A stretch of 62,333 nt of DNA. Source: Nitriliruptorales bacterium. GTDB taxonomy: Bacteria > Actinomycetota > Nitriliruptoria > Euzebyales > JAHELV01. Below the pieces are notes generated by a model that was not told where the DNA came from, did no database searches, and saw only the letters and a program-made list of their open reading frames with translations. The stretch's first letter is position 1; each line of letters begins with the position of its first letter. The position numbers and the translations under genes were made by a program. The stretch is taken from positions 1 to 62,333 of the forward strand of contig JAHELV010000021.1 in assembly GCA_024644015.1 (NCBI GenBank), in the 5' to 3' direction. Positions 24,661-34,074 of this stretch are shown here, in pieces.

Positions 24661-26574
24661 TCAGATGAGCGCTTGTCCGAGCATGATGCCGACCGCGGCG
24701 CCCGCAGCGATCAGCAGCAGGACCACGAGCCAACGCAGCACGCTGTTGCCGGTCCCCTCCGTCTCAGGGCTCGCCAGACCTGCGACCGCTGCCTGGTTCT
24801 CGCCTGGTGGCCGGGCGGGGGGCGGCGGCGTCGGTCGCCGCGCCGCCGGAAGCGTCGGCGCGGTCATGTTCGACACATGGTCGGCCCCGGCATCCGGTGC
24901 ATCGGATGCGGAGTCCGTCCCCCGGCCGAACAGGTCGTCGACGCGTGGGTCGCTGTCGTCGCGCTGGATCGGCGTCTTCACGGTGGCATCGGCGTCGTGC
25001 ACCGCAGGCCGGTCGACGTGCGCACCCCGATCCTGATGACCCGTGAACGCCTGGGGCGCGGTGTCGAGCTCCCGGCCCTGCTGTGGGGTGGGCCCGGCCG
25101 GCGCGGGCCGCCGCAGGGGTGACTCGGCCTCGGTATCGCGCTCCGAGAGCGGACGCTGTCGTTCCGGTCCGGTCAGCGGCGACGGTGCGGGTCCGCCACC
25201 GGGGTCGAACGCCAACGGGTTCGCGGCCGGCTGGGGCGCGCGTGATGACCCGACGTCGTCACCGGGCCGGGGCCGCACACCACCGGGTGGCGCCGTGACG
25301 TCTTGACCGGCGTCACGTCCCGGACTCGCGGTCTCGGGGTCGTCGTCGGGCCGCTTCGGAGAAAACGCGTCCCGGCCGCGTGCGGTGGCCAGCTTGGTGC
25401 GGCCAGCGCGCTGCAACGGCATGCGCACGAGTTCCTCGCTGGCCTCGTCGTCCGGTTCCGCCTCGTGCGGCGCCAAGGCTGGCGCGGTGTTGCCGAATGC
25501 CGGCGGCGCGGCACCGGCAGCGGCACCGGCCAACGCAGGTGGGATGGCCGGTGCACGCAGCGCGGTCGGCTGTTCGTAGTCGCTGCCCTGAGGGCCACCG
25601 TCGTCAGGCATCCGCGCCGCCGGCGCCGCGCTGGCCTCCTGTTGGAGCGCGCTGATCGGCTGATGGTCGTTGTCTGCGGCCGGCGTCGCGGGCAGCGTCA
25701 TGTCCAGCGACGAACGCGGTGCGTCATGGCCCCGGGCGCCGCGATCGAGGTTGGTCGAGGCGATGCGCAGGTCAGAGTCCAGGCGCGATGCGCGTGTCTC
25801 CTGCGTGTCACGGGACTGACCGTTGCCGAGCACCCATGCCAAGACCCGATGCCCGAGGTCAGGGGTAGGTGGCAGCGGCTCGAAGCGCCGTCGCGCGCGA
25901 CGCAGGACGCCGGCGAGCCGACCGCACGGCGTCGGCTCCGCAGCGGTGCCAGGTACCGTCGCCGCCTCGTGCGGTGGCAGCAGTCCGAAGATCCAGTTGG
26001 CCAGCGAGACGCCACTGGAGCACATCTCAGCCGCGTGACGCTCCTCGTCGGTGAGTGGGCTGGCCAGCAGCAGCAACGCGTGCTGGAGCGCCTCGCCGGC
26101 ATTCGCGTCGTCCTGCTCCGTCGTCCGGATGCCCTGATCGTGGGCACGGACGAGCGCTGCCTGCTGCGCGGGGGTCAGCTCGGCGATCATCCGCTCGAGC
26201 GGATCGTTGCTGTCCTGCCGCTCGGCGTCGACGCCTGAGGTCCACTCGGCCAGCGAGGGCGACGGCGCGTGGAGGTCGCGTTGACGCAGGTAGCCGGTGC
26301 CGAGGGCGAAGCAGCGTGCGCGCACCCAGCCCTCGAGGGCCTCGTCGACCGGTGGCTCCTGCCACAACTCGTTGAAGACCGAGCGCAGCAGCGCCTCGAT
26401 CTCGACCGGCGAGGCGAGCAACCTGCGCGCGCACGCGTGCGCAGCGGTGATCGTCCGGTGGTACGCCTCGGCGAGCGCGATCGCGTCGCCATCGGCGACC
26501 GCTCGCACGAGCCTGGCGTCGTCGGTGCCGCGGTGATCGGTGAGGTCGGTGCGTAGCACGTGGTCCTCCAACAT
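24661..26574 (-). CDS. ECF-sigma-like protein with long linker and C-terminal membrane anchor
   Basis: A 637-residue protein of unusual build. Residues 18-105 resemble sigma region 2 (DARLVRAVADGDAIALAEAY, a dAEd-like SPVEIEALLRSVFNELW, then RARCFALGTGYLRQRD). Residues 125-175 resemble a degenerate region 4 (LTPAQQAALVRAHDQGIRTTE...LQHALLLLASPL). Next comes about 400 residues of low-complexity Pro/Ala/Asp/Arg-rich linker. A single hydrophobic helix (RWLVVLLLIAAGAAVGIMLG) lies in the last 28 residues, so the protein is tail-anchored with the sigma-like part in the cytoplasm. ECF factors with fused membrane regions are known; whether this one binds RNA polymerase is unproven. No separate anti-sigma gene is adjacent. 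Confidence 0.65.
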   Translation of the reverse strand: MLEDHVLRTDLTDHRGTDDARLVRAVADGDAIALAEAYHRTITAAHACARRLLASPVEIEALLRSVFNELWQEPPVDEALEGWVRARCFALGTGYLRQRDLHAPSPSLAEWTSGVDAERQDSNDPLERMIAELTPAQQAALVRAHDQGIRTTEQDDANAGEALQHALLLLASPLTDEERHAAEMCSSGVSLANWIFGLLPPHEAATVPGTAAEPTPCGRLAGVLRRARRRFEPLPPTPDLGHRVLAWVLGNGQSRDTQETRASRLDSDLRIASTNLDRGARGHDAPRSSLDMTLPATPAADNDHQPISALQQEASAAPAARMPDDGGPQGSDYEQPTALRAPAIPPALAGAAAGAAPPAFGNTAPALAPHEAEPDDEASEELVRMPLQRAGRTKLATARGRDAFSPKRPDDDPETASPGRDAGQDVTAPPGGVRPRPGDDVGSSRAPQPAANPLAFDPGGGPAPSPLTGPERQRPLSERDTEAESPLRRPAPAGPTPQQGRELDTAPQAFTGHQDRGAHVDRPAVHDADATVKTPIQRDDSDPRVDDLFGRGTDSASDAPDAGADHVSNMTAPTLPAARRPTPPPPARPPGENQAAVAGLASPETEGTGNSVLRWLVVLLLIAAGAAVGIMLGQALI

Positions 26575-26595
26575 TGACCGCTAGGACAAATGCAT

Positions 26596-26630
26596 CCGTG
26601 TGCGCGTGAAGACTACCCAAACGCACACGG
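26596..26630 (-). terminator. Hairpin terminator after the DUF427 gene
   Basis: CCGTGTGCG at 26596-26604 pairs with CGCACACGG at 26622-26630 (9 bp, 17-nt loop). It lies 7 bp past the DUF427 stop and before the start of the sigma-like gene on the same strand, with a short T-containing run following in the minus direction. It should separate the two transcripts. Confidence 0.45.
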
Positions 26631-26637
26631 GCGATGT

Positions 26638-27141
26638 TCACCAGCCTACGGTTCCGAATTCGCCCTTGAATGGTCCGACGACATCGTCGGTTATCCAGCC
26701 TCCATAGAAGCCTCCAGCCTGGCTGCGCACGTGTTGATCGTCAACCAGGCAACGGTCCATACGGGCCGGGTAGACACTGAAGTGGTCTGCGAGTGCCACA
26801 TACCCGTCCGACGGCTGCGGGTACGTCCATGCGGCGTCTGCGGCCAGCACCCGTCCGTCGTGATCGACGATGTCGTGGTACGCCGCCTGTCCCTTGTACT
26901 CGCACCAGCTCGCTCGACCGGTGGGCGCGAGCGCGGCGTCGCGCAGTTCCGCGATCGGCATGTACCAGCAGGGTGGATGGCTCGTCTCCAGCACCCGCAC
27001 AGCGGCCGTCGTGTCGATGATCGTCCGGCCGCCACAGACGATGCGGACTCGGCGGTCGTCAGCCTCGATCCGCGGTGGGCGCGGGTAGTCCCATACGGAC
27101 TCCTGACCAGGGCCCGCCGGAATTGGTTTCGGTCTGAACAT
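26638..27141 (-). CDS. DUF427 domain protein
   Basis: A 167-residue protein matching the DUF427 family almost end to end: SVWDYPRPPRIE, GGRTIIDTTAAVRVLETSHPP, WYMPIAELRDAAL, SWCEYKGQAAYHDIV, AAWTYPQPSDGY, YPARMDRCLVD and FYGGWITDDVVGPFKG. The family forms a small beta-rich fold of unknown biochemical role and is common in actinobacteria. GGGAG 5 nt upstream supports ATG 27141. The open frame continues upstream to 27264 but that part reads as noncoding and would overlap the ftsH start. It diverges from ftsH across 113 bp. Confidence 0.88.
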   Translation of the reverse strand: MFRPKPIPAGPGQESVWDYPRPPRIEADDRRVRIVCGGRTIIDTTAAVRVLETSHPPCWYMPIAELRDAALAPTGRASWCEYKGQAAYHDIVDHDGRVLAADAAWTYPQPSDGYVALADHFSVYPARMDRCLVDDQHVRSQAGGFYGGWITDDVVGPFKGEFGTVGW

Positions 27142-27254
27142 GGCCTCTCCCGGCGTGGTGGCCCGTCCACGTGTGTGGGACTCCTTCGCGGGCACTGGTG
27201 GGTTGCGGCAAGTGAGGGTAGGAATGGTGCAGTCGGAAATGTAGCGAGGCACAG

Positions 27255-29198
27255 GTGAATCCAACCAGTCGCAACCGTTTGCTGATCGGCCTGCTCATCG
27301 CTCTGGGGCTGCTGTGGCTGCTCAATCCGATCGCGTCGGGCGAACAGTTGACCTATGACGAGTTTCTCGCCGCGGTCGAGGACGGCAGGGTCGACTCGGT
27401 CACCTTCACCGGGCAGTCGATCGATGGCACTTTCTCCGACGCCGGGACAGACGACAACACCGGACCCGGCGGATTCACGTCGACGCTGCCGCCGGCGACC
27501 GTGATCGGCCAGAACGGCATCGAGGACTTCCTGACGAACAACGACGTCCAGATCGATGCGCGTGTCGAGGGCGAGAGCATCGCGTCGCTGCTTCTGCTGT
27601 TCGGCTTGCCGATCCTGCTGTTCGTCGGGTTCTTCTGGTACCTCAACCGTCAGGCACGCGGGCAGATGGGCCCGCTGGCGCGGGTCGGCAAGTCCACCGC
27701 GCGGTTGTGGAAGCCGCACGAGCCCACCACGCGCTTCGACGACATCGCCGGCTACCGGGAGGTCAAGCAGGAGATCAAAGAGGTCGTCGACTTCCTGCGT
27801 GAGCCGGACCGGTTCAGGCGCGCCGGCGCCGAGGTGCCCAAGGGGATGCTGCTGATCGGTCCACCGGGCACCGGCAAGACGCTGTTGGCCAAGGCGACGG
27901 CCGGCGAGGCGGGCGTACCGTTCATCTCGGTGACCGGGTCGGACTTCATGGAGATGTTCGTCGGCGTCGGAGCCAGTCGCGTGCGCGACCTGTTCAAGAC
28001 CGCACGCGAGAACGCGCCGTCGATCATCTTCATCGACGAGCTGGACTCGATCGGACGCAAGCGCGGCGCTGGCCTCGGCGGCGGCCATGACGAACGCGAG
28101 CAGACGCTGAACCAGCTGCTGGGCGAGATCGATGGCTTCGAAGGCTCCGAGGGCGTCGTCATCATGGCAGCGACCAATCGCCCGGACGTGCTGGATCCGG
28201 CGCTGCAGCGTCCTGGTCGGTTCGACCGCCAGATCGTCGTTCCGTTGCCGACGCTGGAGGAGCGGGAGCAGATCCTGGAGGTGCACACCAAGGGCAAGCC
28301 GATGGCCGAGAACGTCGACCTCGCCGTGCTGGCCCGCGGCACGCCCGGCATGGCCGGTGCGGATCTGAAGAACCTGATAAACGAGGCCGCGCTCATAGCC
28401 GTGCGCGACGGCTCGGACGACATCCGGATGCGTGACATCGAGCAGGCCAGGGAGCGGCACACCATCGGTCGGGAGCGCTCCAGCCTGCGGCTCGACGAGA
28501 AGGAGAAGCTGGCGGTCGCCTACCACGAGGGCGGGCATGCGCTGGCGGCCTTCCTCGACGATGAGGCCGATCCCGTCTACAAGGTGACGGTGCTGCCGAC
28601 CGGCATGGCGCTCGGTGTCACCCAGCAGCTGCCCATCGACGAGCGTCACATCTACATGCTGAGCTACCTCGAGGCCAAGATCAAGGTCATGCTCGGTGGC
28701 CGCGCCGCAGAGATGGTTGTCCTTGGTCAGCCGACGACCGGTGGGCAGCACGATCTGGTGCAGGCCACCAAGCTGGCCCGCGCGATCGTACGCGAGTACG
28801 GCATGAGCGAGGCGCTCGGCCCGATCGGCTACGGCAGCCAGCAGCAGGTGTTCCTCGGTGAGGAGCTGACCCGCGGGCACGAGTACTCCGAGCAGACCGC
28901 CGAGGTGATCGACCGGGAGGTCCAGCGCATCCTCACATCCGCCCTCGGCGAGCTTGTAGAGCAGTTCGCCGACCTGCGCCCCGGCCTTGATGCGATCGCG
29001 GACGAGCTCGTGGAGCGGGAGTCGCTGACCGGCGAGGAGGTCCTGCGGGCGGCCCTGTCCGGGCTCGACGCGCGCCAACAGGCGGTGCTGGCCGGCGCGC
29101 AGACGGTGGCGACCACGCCGCCGATGGTGCGCGGCGCCGGCGACGACGGTGGCGGCGGGGCGACGCGCCAGCCAGAGACCGCCGGCTCCGGACGCTGA
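27255..29198 (+). CDS. ftsH: ATP-dependent zinc metalloprotease FtsH
   Basis: A 647-residue membrane AAA protease that extracts and degrades membrane and short-lived proteins. Two transmembrane helices (7-24 and about 110-128) flank a small extracytoplasmic domain. The AAA module has Walker A GPPGTGKT near 202-209, Walker [12 protein letters not shown] and an SRH with PGRFDRQI. The protease has the zinc site HEGGH near 424-428 and the third ligand region in [12 protein letters not shown]. The C-terminus ends in a Gly/Ala-rich tail. Translation starts at GTG 27255 with GAGG 6-7 nt upstream. The NpdG gene follows after 6 bp. Confidence 0.97.
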   Translation: MNPTSRNRLLIGLLIALGLLWLLNPIASGEQLTYDEFLAAVEDGRVDSVTFTGQSIDGTFSDAGTDDNTGPGGFTSTLPPATVIGQNGIEDFLTNNDVQIDARVEGESIASLLLLFGLPILLFVGFFWYLNRQARGQMGPLARVGKSTARLWKPHEPTTRFDDIAGYREVKQEIKEVVDFLREPDRFRRAGAEVPKGMLLIGPPGTGKTLLAKATAGEAGVPFISVTGSDFMEMFVGVGASRVRDLFKTARENAPSIIFIDELDSIGRKRGAGLGGGHDEREQTLNQLLGEIDGFEGSEGVVIMAATNRPDVLDPALQRPGRFDRQIVVPLPTLEEREQILEVHTKGKPMAENVDLAVLARGTPGMAGADLKNLINEAALIAVRDGSDDIRMRDIEQARERHTIGRERSSLRLDEKEKLAVAYHEGGHALAAFLDDEADPVYKVTVLPTGMALGVTQQLPIDERHIYMLSYLEAKIKVMLGGRAAEMVVLGQPTTGGQHDLVQATKLARAIVREYGMSEALGPIGYGSQQQVFLGEELTRGHEYSEQTAEVIDREVQRILTSALGELVEQFADLRPGLDAIADELVERESLTGEEVLRAALSGLDARQQAVLAGAQTVATTPPMVRGAGDDGGGGATRQPETAGSGR

Positions 29199-29204
29199 CC
29201 GGTC

Positions 29205-29882
29205 GTGGCTGACAGATCGCTGACCGTCGGGGTCCTCGGTGGCACCGGACCGCAGGGCCGCGGGCTCGGTCTGCGCCTGGCGTCCGCCGGCTACCGGGTG
29301 GTGGTGGGCTCACGGGTTCCGCAGCGGGCGGCCGACACGGTCGCGCGGTTGCGCGACCGCTACGACGTCGACGTCGACGCCATGTCCGGTGGCCCGAATC
29401 GCGAGGCCGCGGACAGTGACGTCGTGATCGTCGCGGTGCCCTTCGACGGTGTCCAACCGCTGATCGAGTCCATCGCCGATCGGCTGCGCCGCAAGATCGT
29501 TGTCAGCTGTGTCAACCGCCTGGGGTTCGACGAGCACGGGCCGCACCCCATACCTGTCGACGAGCGCAGCGCCACCGAGCTCATCGCGGGCCTGGCACCC
29601 GGAGCCCGCGTGGTCGGGGCCTTCCATCACGTGCCGGCGGGTCGGCTCGCGGACGACGCCGGCGCGGTCGACATGGACGTGCTGGTGACTGGTGACGACG
29701 CGGACGCCTGTGACGTGGTGTGCGGGCTGGCCGACGCCATCCCCGGCATGCGGGGTGTGCGCGTCGGCCCGCTGCGGCTCAGCCGGCCCATCGAGGAGTT
29801 GACCGCCGTCGTGCTGTCGGTCAACAAGCGCTACGGCACGACCGCGGGCGTCCGGCTGACGGGCCTGCCCGACGACGTCTGA
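29205..29882 (+). CDS. npdG: F420-dependent NADP reductase (NADPH:F420 oxidoreductase)
   Basis: A 225-residue NADP-binding protein. The start GVLGGTGPQGRGLGLRLASAGY is the variant Rossmann motif of F420H2:NADP oxidoreductase, followed by VVVGSR, the NADP 2'-phosphate-binding Ser-Arg, and by ADSDVVIVAVPFDGV. GAFHHVPAGRLAD matches the F420/nicotinamide contact region. The enzyme links the coenzyme F420 and NADP pools, so the organism probably makes F420; the biosynthesis genes are elsewhere. GTG 29205 starts 6 bp after ftsH, suggesting co-transcription. Confidence 0.88.
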   Translation: MADRSLTVGVLGGTGPQGRGLGLRLASAGYRVVVGSRVPQRAADTVARLRDRYDVDVDAMSGGPNREAADSDVVIVAVPFDGVQPLIESIADRLRRKIVVSCVNRLGFDEHGPHPIPVDERSATELIAGLAPGARVVGAFHHVPAGRLADDAGAVDMDVLVTGDDADACDVVCGLADAIPGMRGVRVGPLRLSRPIEELTAVVLSVNKRYGTTAGVRLTGLPDDV

Positions 29883-29935
29883 CCCGACCCGTGTGGCGCG
29901 CAGCAACCGCACCGGGTGGCTTGGGAGCGCGAGAC

Positions 29936-30745
29936 TCAGTAGCGGTGTTCGGGTCCGGGGTACTCGCCGGAGGCTACCTCCGACTGGAACGACTTGACGG
30001 CGTCGCGGATCACGCTGCGACCGTCGATGTAGGCCTTGACGAAGCGCGGCATCGGACCGTCCGTCAGGCCGAGCAGGTCAGGCAGCACCAGTACCTGCGC
30101 ATCGGTGTCGGCGCCGGCCCCGATCCCGATGGTGGGGATGTCCACGGCCTCCGTTGCGCGACGGCCAACGTCGCTGGGCACACACTCGATCACGACCGCG
30201 AAGGCCCCGGCCGCCTCGAGCGCGACAATGTCGTCGACGATCCGATCGGCCGCGTCCTGCGTGCGGCCCTGCACCTTGAACCCTCCGAACTGGTTGACCG
30301 ATTGCGGGGTGAGGCCCAGGTGGCCCATCACCGGGACGCCGATGCGGACCAGGTCGGCAACCAGGTCGGTCATTGGTCCGCCGCCCTCGATCTTGACGGC
30401 GGTCGCGCCGGCTTCCTTGAGTAGCCGTGTCGCGTTCCGCTTTGCCGCGGTCATGTCGGTCTGGAAGCTGCCGAACGGCATGTCGGCGACCACCAGGGCA
30501 GTGGGCGCGCCGCGGCGGACGGCGGCCGTGTGATGCACCATGTCGTCCATGGTCACCGGTACTGTCGAGCTGTGACCCATGACGACCATGCCCAGGGAGT
30601 CGCCGACGAGCAGCAAAGGAATGCCGGCCTCGTCCAGGATCGCGGCGGACAGCGCGTCGTATGCGGTCACCATCGCAAAGCGCTCGCCACGTCGCTTGAA
30701 AGCCCGGAGGTCATGAATGGACCGTGGTCCGGTGCTCGCGTTCAT
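29936..30745 (-). CDS. panB: 3-methyl-2-oxobutanoate hydroxymethyltransferase
   Basis: A 269-residue TIM-barrel enzyme that adds a hydroxymethyl group from methylene-tetrahydrofolate to 3-methyl-2-oxobutanoate, giving ketopantoate for pantothenate and CoA. Key motifs are MVTAYDALSA, LLVGDSLGMVVMGH with the metal-binding Asp, the second metal Asp in VADMPFGSFQ, VKIEGG, and catalytic Glu in FAVVIECVPSDV, then GIGAGADTDAQVLVLPDLLGL. ATG 30745 has GAGG 5 nt upstream; the longer frame to 30985 is noncoding in appearance. panC/panD are not adjacent. It diverges from dtd across 135 bp. Confidence 0.96.
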   Translation of the reverse strand: MNASTGPRSIHDLRAFKRRGERFAMVTAYDALSAAILDEAGIPLLLVGDSLGMVVMGHSSTVPVTMDDMVHHTAAVRRGAPTALVVADMPFGSFQTDMTAAKRNATRLLKEAGATAVKIEGGGPMTDLVADLVRIGVPVMGHLGLTPQSVNQFGGFKVQGRTQDAADRIVDDIVALEAAGAFAVVIECVPSDVGRRATEAVDIPTIGIGAGADTDAQVLVLPDLLGLTDGPMPRFVKAYIDGRSVIRDAVKSFQSEVASGEYPGPEHRY

Positions 30746-30880
30746 ATCACCCTCGCATCCTGCCGGCCCGTGGACGTCCGATGACGCCCTGGTGCGGGTC
30801 CAGCGGTCTGCAACCAACGGTACCCGCGATGTCGCCGCCGTGAACGACGGCCGCGGGGTCCCGGTCATCCGGGACGAGCC

Positions 30881-31318
30881 GTGCGGGTAGTGCTGCAACG
30901 GGTGTCGAAGGCCGCCGTGCATGTCGACGGGAACGTCGTGGGCGCCATCGGCCCGGGCCTGCTGGCGCTCGTCGGGGTCGGACAACGGTCCACGGCTGAC
31001 GACGCGCGGTGGCTGGCTGCCAAGACCGCGGACCTGCGCGTGTTCGCCGACGACGAGGGGCGCATGAATCGCTCGGTTCGCGACATCGCGGGATCGATAC
31101 TGGTAGTGAGTCAGTTCACACTCTATGGTGACGTTGCCAAGGGGCGGCGGCCGTCCTTCGTCCGTGCGTCCGCACCGCAGCGCGCACGTGAGCTGTATGA
31201 CATGTACTGTTCGGCACTACCGGTGGCGGTCGAACGTGGTGTGTTCGGCGCGCACATGATCATCTGTGCCGAAGCGGATGGTCCCGTCACACTGCTGCTT
31301 GAGCGAGAGGGGTCTTGA
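30881..31318 (+). CDS. dtd: D-aminoacyl-tRNA deacylase
   Basis: A 145-residue DTD that hydrolyses D-amino acids, and glycine mischarged on tRNA-Ala, from tRNA, using RNA-based catalysis at the dimer interface. The two hallmark motifs are intact: SQFTLYGD near residue 76 and the Gly-cisPro motif GPVT near 134. The start MRVVLQRVSKAAVHVDG is typical and uses GTG 30881. The EAL-domain gene begins 8 bp after its stop, probably on the same transcript. Confidence 0.95.
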   Translation: MRVVLQRVSKAAVHVDGNVVGAIGPGLLALVGVGQRSTADDARWLAAKTADLRVFADDEGRMNRSVRDIAGSILVVSQFTLYGDVAKGRRPSFVRASAPQRARELYDMYCSALPVAVERGVFGAHMIICAEADGPVTLLLEREGS

Positions 31319-31325
31319 CTCACCG

Positions 31326-32414
31326 ATGGTTGGACTGCTGCCCAGGGGCGTCAGGCTCGCGACGACCCAGCCGGCGCGAGACACGGCGGACGCCGTGCTC
31401 GCGGGCAAGACTGCGGCGGCCCTGCAACTGGTGGTGGAGGAGCTAGGTCTGCGGCGCGCCATTCTCGTCGCCGCCGACGAGCCCGAATCCGAGTGTGAGC
31501 ACATCGATCTGCCGCTCGTACGGGACGGCATCGAGTGGGCGGTCCTGCGCGTCGTCGGCCCCAATGCGGCCCAGCGCACGGCCAACCCTTCGGTACGAAG
31601 CCTGATCACCCGCCTGGTCCTCGACGGCATGGTGGCCGATGTGGGCGGTACCGAAGCCGACGGTGACGATCGGGCGGCTGTCGCACAGGTCCTCGCCGAC
31701 AACTCGCTCGAATTGGCGCTCCAGCCCATCGTCGAGCTCGACTCCGGTCGCATCGTCGGGGTCGAGGCGTTGTCGCGCTTCCCGACCAACGTCAAGCGGT
31801 CGACGGAGGGATGGTTCGCGCTGGCCGGCGCTGCCGGGCTGGGCGTCGAGCTCGAAGCGGCGGCGCTGCGCCGTGCCGTGGCGGTGATCGACGACCTGCG
31901 CGAAGGCGTCTACCTTTCGGTCAACGTGTCGCCGCGCGCGTTGCTGTCGAAGGAGCTTCAGGAGATCCTCGGTGACATCCCGCTCGACGGCATCGTGCTC
32001 GAGATCACCGAGCATGCGCGTGTCGCCGACTACGAGGCGCTCGCTGACGTGCTCCAGCCGTTCCGCGCCCGCGGTGCGCGGGTCGCGGTCGACGACACCG
32101 GCTCGGGGTTCGCGAGCCTGCGTCATGTGCTGCGGCTCGAGCCCGAGATCGTGAAGCTCGATTCCAGTCTGACCCACCACATCGACAGCGACGCCGTCCT
32201 GCGCGCGCTCGGTTACACCCTCAAGGCGTTCGCCGGCGCCATCGGTGCCGAGACCGTCGCCGAGGGCATCGAGAACGAACGCGAGCTGTACGCGCTCAGG
32301 TTCCTCGGTGTGCCGTACGGCCAGGGCTTCTTCCTGCACCAGGCGCTCGAGGTCGATCCGGACACGTGGCCCGAGCAGATGCGCTCAGCCGCCCCACGCA
32401 TTGGTGATGGGTAG
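31326..32414 (+). CDS. EAL-domain protein (cyclic-di-GMP phosphodiesterase type)
   Basis: A 362-residue soluble protein. Residues 15-110 form a small alpha/beta domain, perhaps GAF-like but not firmly identified. The EAL domain (120-355) retains the signature VEALSRF and the residues expected of an active enzyme: Asn in SVNVSPRALL, Glu in LEITEHA, the Asp pair in VDDTGSGFASL, Lys in EIVKLDSSL, and Glu residues in ETVAEGIEN. It should hydrolyse cyclic di-GMP, though GGDEF is absent and a sensor-only role is possible. It starts 8 bp after dtd. Its last 30 bp overlap the convergent nadE 3' end. Confidence 0.88.
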   Translation: MVGLLPRGVRLATTQPARDTADAVLAGKTAAALQLVVEELGLRRAILVAADEPESECEHIDLPLVRDGIEWAVLRVVGPNAAQRTANPSVRSLITRLVLDGMVADVGGTEADGDDRAAVAQVLADNSLELALQPIVELDSGRIVGVEALSRFPTNVKRSTEGWFALAGAAGLGVELEAAALRRAVAVIDDLREGVYLSVNVSPRALLSKELQEILGDIPLDGIVLEITEHARVADYEALADVLQPFRARGARVAVDDTGSGFASLRHVLRLEPEIVKLDSSLTHHIDSDAVLRALGYTLKAFAGAIGAETVAEGIENERELYALRFLGVPYGQGFFLHQALEVDPDTWPEQMRSAAPRIGDG

Positions 32415-34064
32415 CCGGCGTTCCCGCCCGAACGCGCGACGGGTCACCTTGACGCCCGGCGGTGCCTGGCGACGCTTGTACTCGGCCCGGTCGACCATCC
32501 TCGTCACCTTCGTCACCAGCGCGCGGTCGTGGCCGTCGGCGACCAGACGGTCGACGCTGTCGTACCGCTCGACGTAGCCCTCCAGCACCGCGTCCAGCTG
32601 CTCGTACTCGGGCAGGCTGTCGGTATCAAGCTGGTCGGGTCGCAGTTCGGCCGACGGCGGCTTGTCGATGATGGCCTGCGGGATGACCGTCCCCGCCGGG
32701 CCCAGCCAGTTCTCGCGGTGCGCGGCGTTGCGGTACGCGCACAACTCGTACACGACGGTCTTGTACACGTCCTTCAGCGGCGCGAATCCGCCCGCCATGT
32801 CGCCGTACAGGGTGGCGTAGCCGACCGCGTACTCGCTCTTGTTGCCAGTGGCCAGCACCAGGTGTCCCAGCTTGTTCGACAGCGCCATCAGCAGGGTGCC
32901 GCGGATGCGGGACTGGATGTTCTCCTCTGCCACGCCTTCTTCGGTCCCGGCGAAGGGCGCCGCCAGTGTCGACGAGAACGCGTCCATGATCTCGTCGATG
33001 CGCAGCTCGATCCAGTTGCATCCGAGCGCGCCCACCAGGGCCTTGGCGTCCGTGATCGACCCCGCCGACGAGTGCGGCGAGGGCATCGCGACGCCACTGA
33101 CGTGCTCGGGTCCGAGCGCGTCGACAGCGACCGCGAGCGTCAGCGCGCTGTCGATCCCACCCGACACGCCGATCAGCGCGCGATCGAAGCCGTTCTTGTC
33201 CAGGTAGTCGCGCGTGCCGACGACGATCGCCTCGTAGATCGCCGCCCGGTGCTCCAACCGGGGTGTCCATGGCGCGGCTTGTGCCGACGACACCACCGGG
33301 TCGATCTCAACGATGAGCAGGTCTTCGGCGAACTGCGCGGCGCGCGCGACCACCGTGCCGTCGGGTGCCATCACGAAGGAATCCCCGTCGTATGCCACAT
33401 CGTCCTGGCCGCCAACCAGGTTGACGTACACGATCCAGACCCCGCCGTCGAGTGCGTGCCGCCGCGCCCAACGCTCACGCTCGTCACGCTTGCCGTGGTG
33501 GAACGGGCTGGCGTTCGGGCTGAGCACCACCTTCGCGCCGCGGCGTGCCGACTCGGTCACGGGGCCGCCCGGACCCCACAGATCCTCGCACACGGTCAGG
33601 CCGACCGCTGTCCCGCCGACGTCGGCGACCACCAGGTCGGTGCCTGCGCGGAAGTACCGGGCCTCGTCGAACACGCCGTAGTTGGGGATGCGCTGCTTGC
33701 GGTACACGTGCGCGATGCGCCCGTCGACGAGCAGGGCGGCGCTGTTGGCCAGACCCTGCGGGGTCGCGTCCTCGCCGATCACGCCGAGGGCGTCGTCGAC
33801 GTCGCGGACGTCCTCGGGGAACCCGACCAGCAGAGGCGGTACGCCGACCCGCCTGGCCAGCGTCGCGAGCTGCTCGCCCACCGTCGCGATGAACGCGGGC
33901 TTGAGCAGCAGATCGTCAGGCGGGTAGCCGGTCAGTCCCAGCTCGCCGCTGACAACGAGGTCAGCACCACCGTCGACGGCCGTCTGGTAGGCGGTGGTGA
34001 GTGCGGCCGCGTTTGCCTCAACGGCACCGACCGTCGGGTTGAGTTGTGCGAGTGCGATCCGCAT
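32385..34064 (-). CDS. nadE: Glutamine-dependent NAD+ synthetase
   Basis: A 559-residue two-domain enzyme. The N-terminal nitrilase-type glutaminase (1-260) has the Glu-Lys-Cys triad in SGELGLTGY, YRKQRIPNYGVFDE and LTVCEDLWGPGG. Ammonia is channelled to the C-terminal NAD synthase domain, whose PP-loop is GVSGGIDSALTLAVAVDAL near 290 and which includes ATGNKSEYAVGYATLYGDMAGGFAPLKD. The reaction amidates nicotinic acid adenine dinucleotide. ATG 34064 has AAGG 6 nt upstream. It diverges from amt, and the GlnR-like element at 34075 lies 11 bp from its start, so nitrogen control of nadE is conceivable. Confidence 0.96.
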   Translation of the reverse strand: MRIALAQLNPTVGAVEANAAALTTAYQTAVDGGADLVVSGELGLTGYPPDDLLLKPAFIATVGEQLATLARRVGVPPLLVGFPEDVRDVDDALGVIGEDATPQGLANSAALLVDGRIAHVYRKQRIPNYGVFDEARYFRAGTDLVVADVGGTAVGLTVCEDLWGPGGPVTESARRGAKVVLSPNASPFHHGKRDERERWARRHALDGGVWIVYVNLVGGQDDVAYDGDSFVMAPDGTVVARAAQFAEDLLIVEIDPVVSSAQAAPWTPRLEHRAAIYEAIVVGTRDYLDKNGFDRALIGVSGGIDSALTLAVAVDALGPEHVSGVAMPSPHSSAGSITDAKALVGALGCNWIELRIDEIMDAFSSTLAAPFAGTEEGVAEENIQSRIRGTLLMALSNKLGHLVLATGNKSEYAVGYATLYGDMAGGFAPLKDVYKTVVYELCAYRNAAHRENWLGPAGTVIPQAIIDKPPSAELRPDQLDTDSLPEYEQLDAVLEGYVERYDSVDRLVADGHDRALVTKVTRMVDRAEYKRRQAPPGVKVTRRAFGRERRLPITNAWGG

Positions 34065-34074
34065 GCGAAGCCTT

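Noticed and set aside
24807-25306. Forward-strand frames opposite the sigma-like gene
   Set aside because: They arise from the Pro/Asp-rich linker codons read in antisense and overlap each other in several frames.
26691-29078. 795-residue open frame on the minus strand opposite ftsH
   Set aside because: Shadow of ftsH and of the DUF427 region; no recognisable domain.
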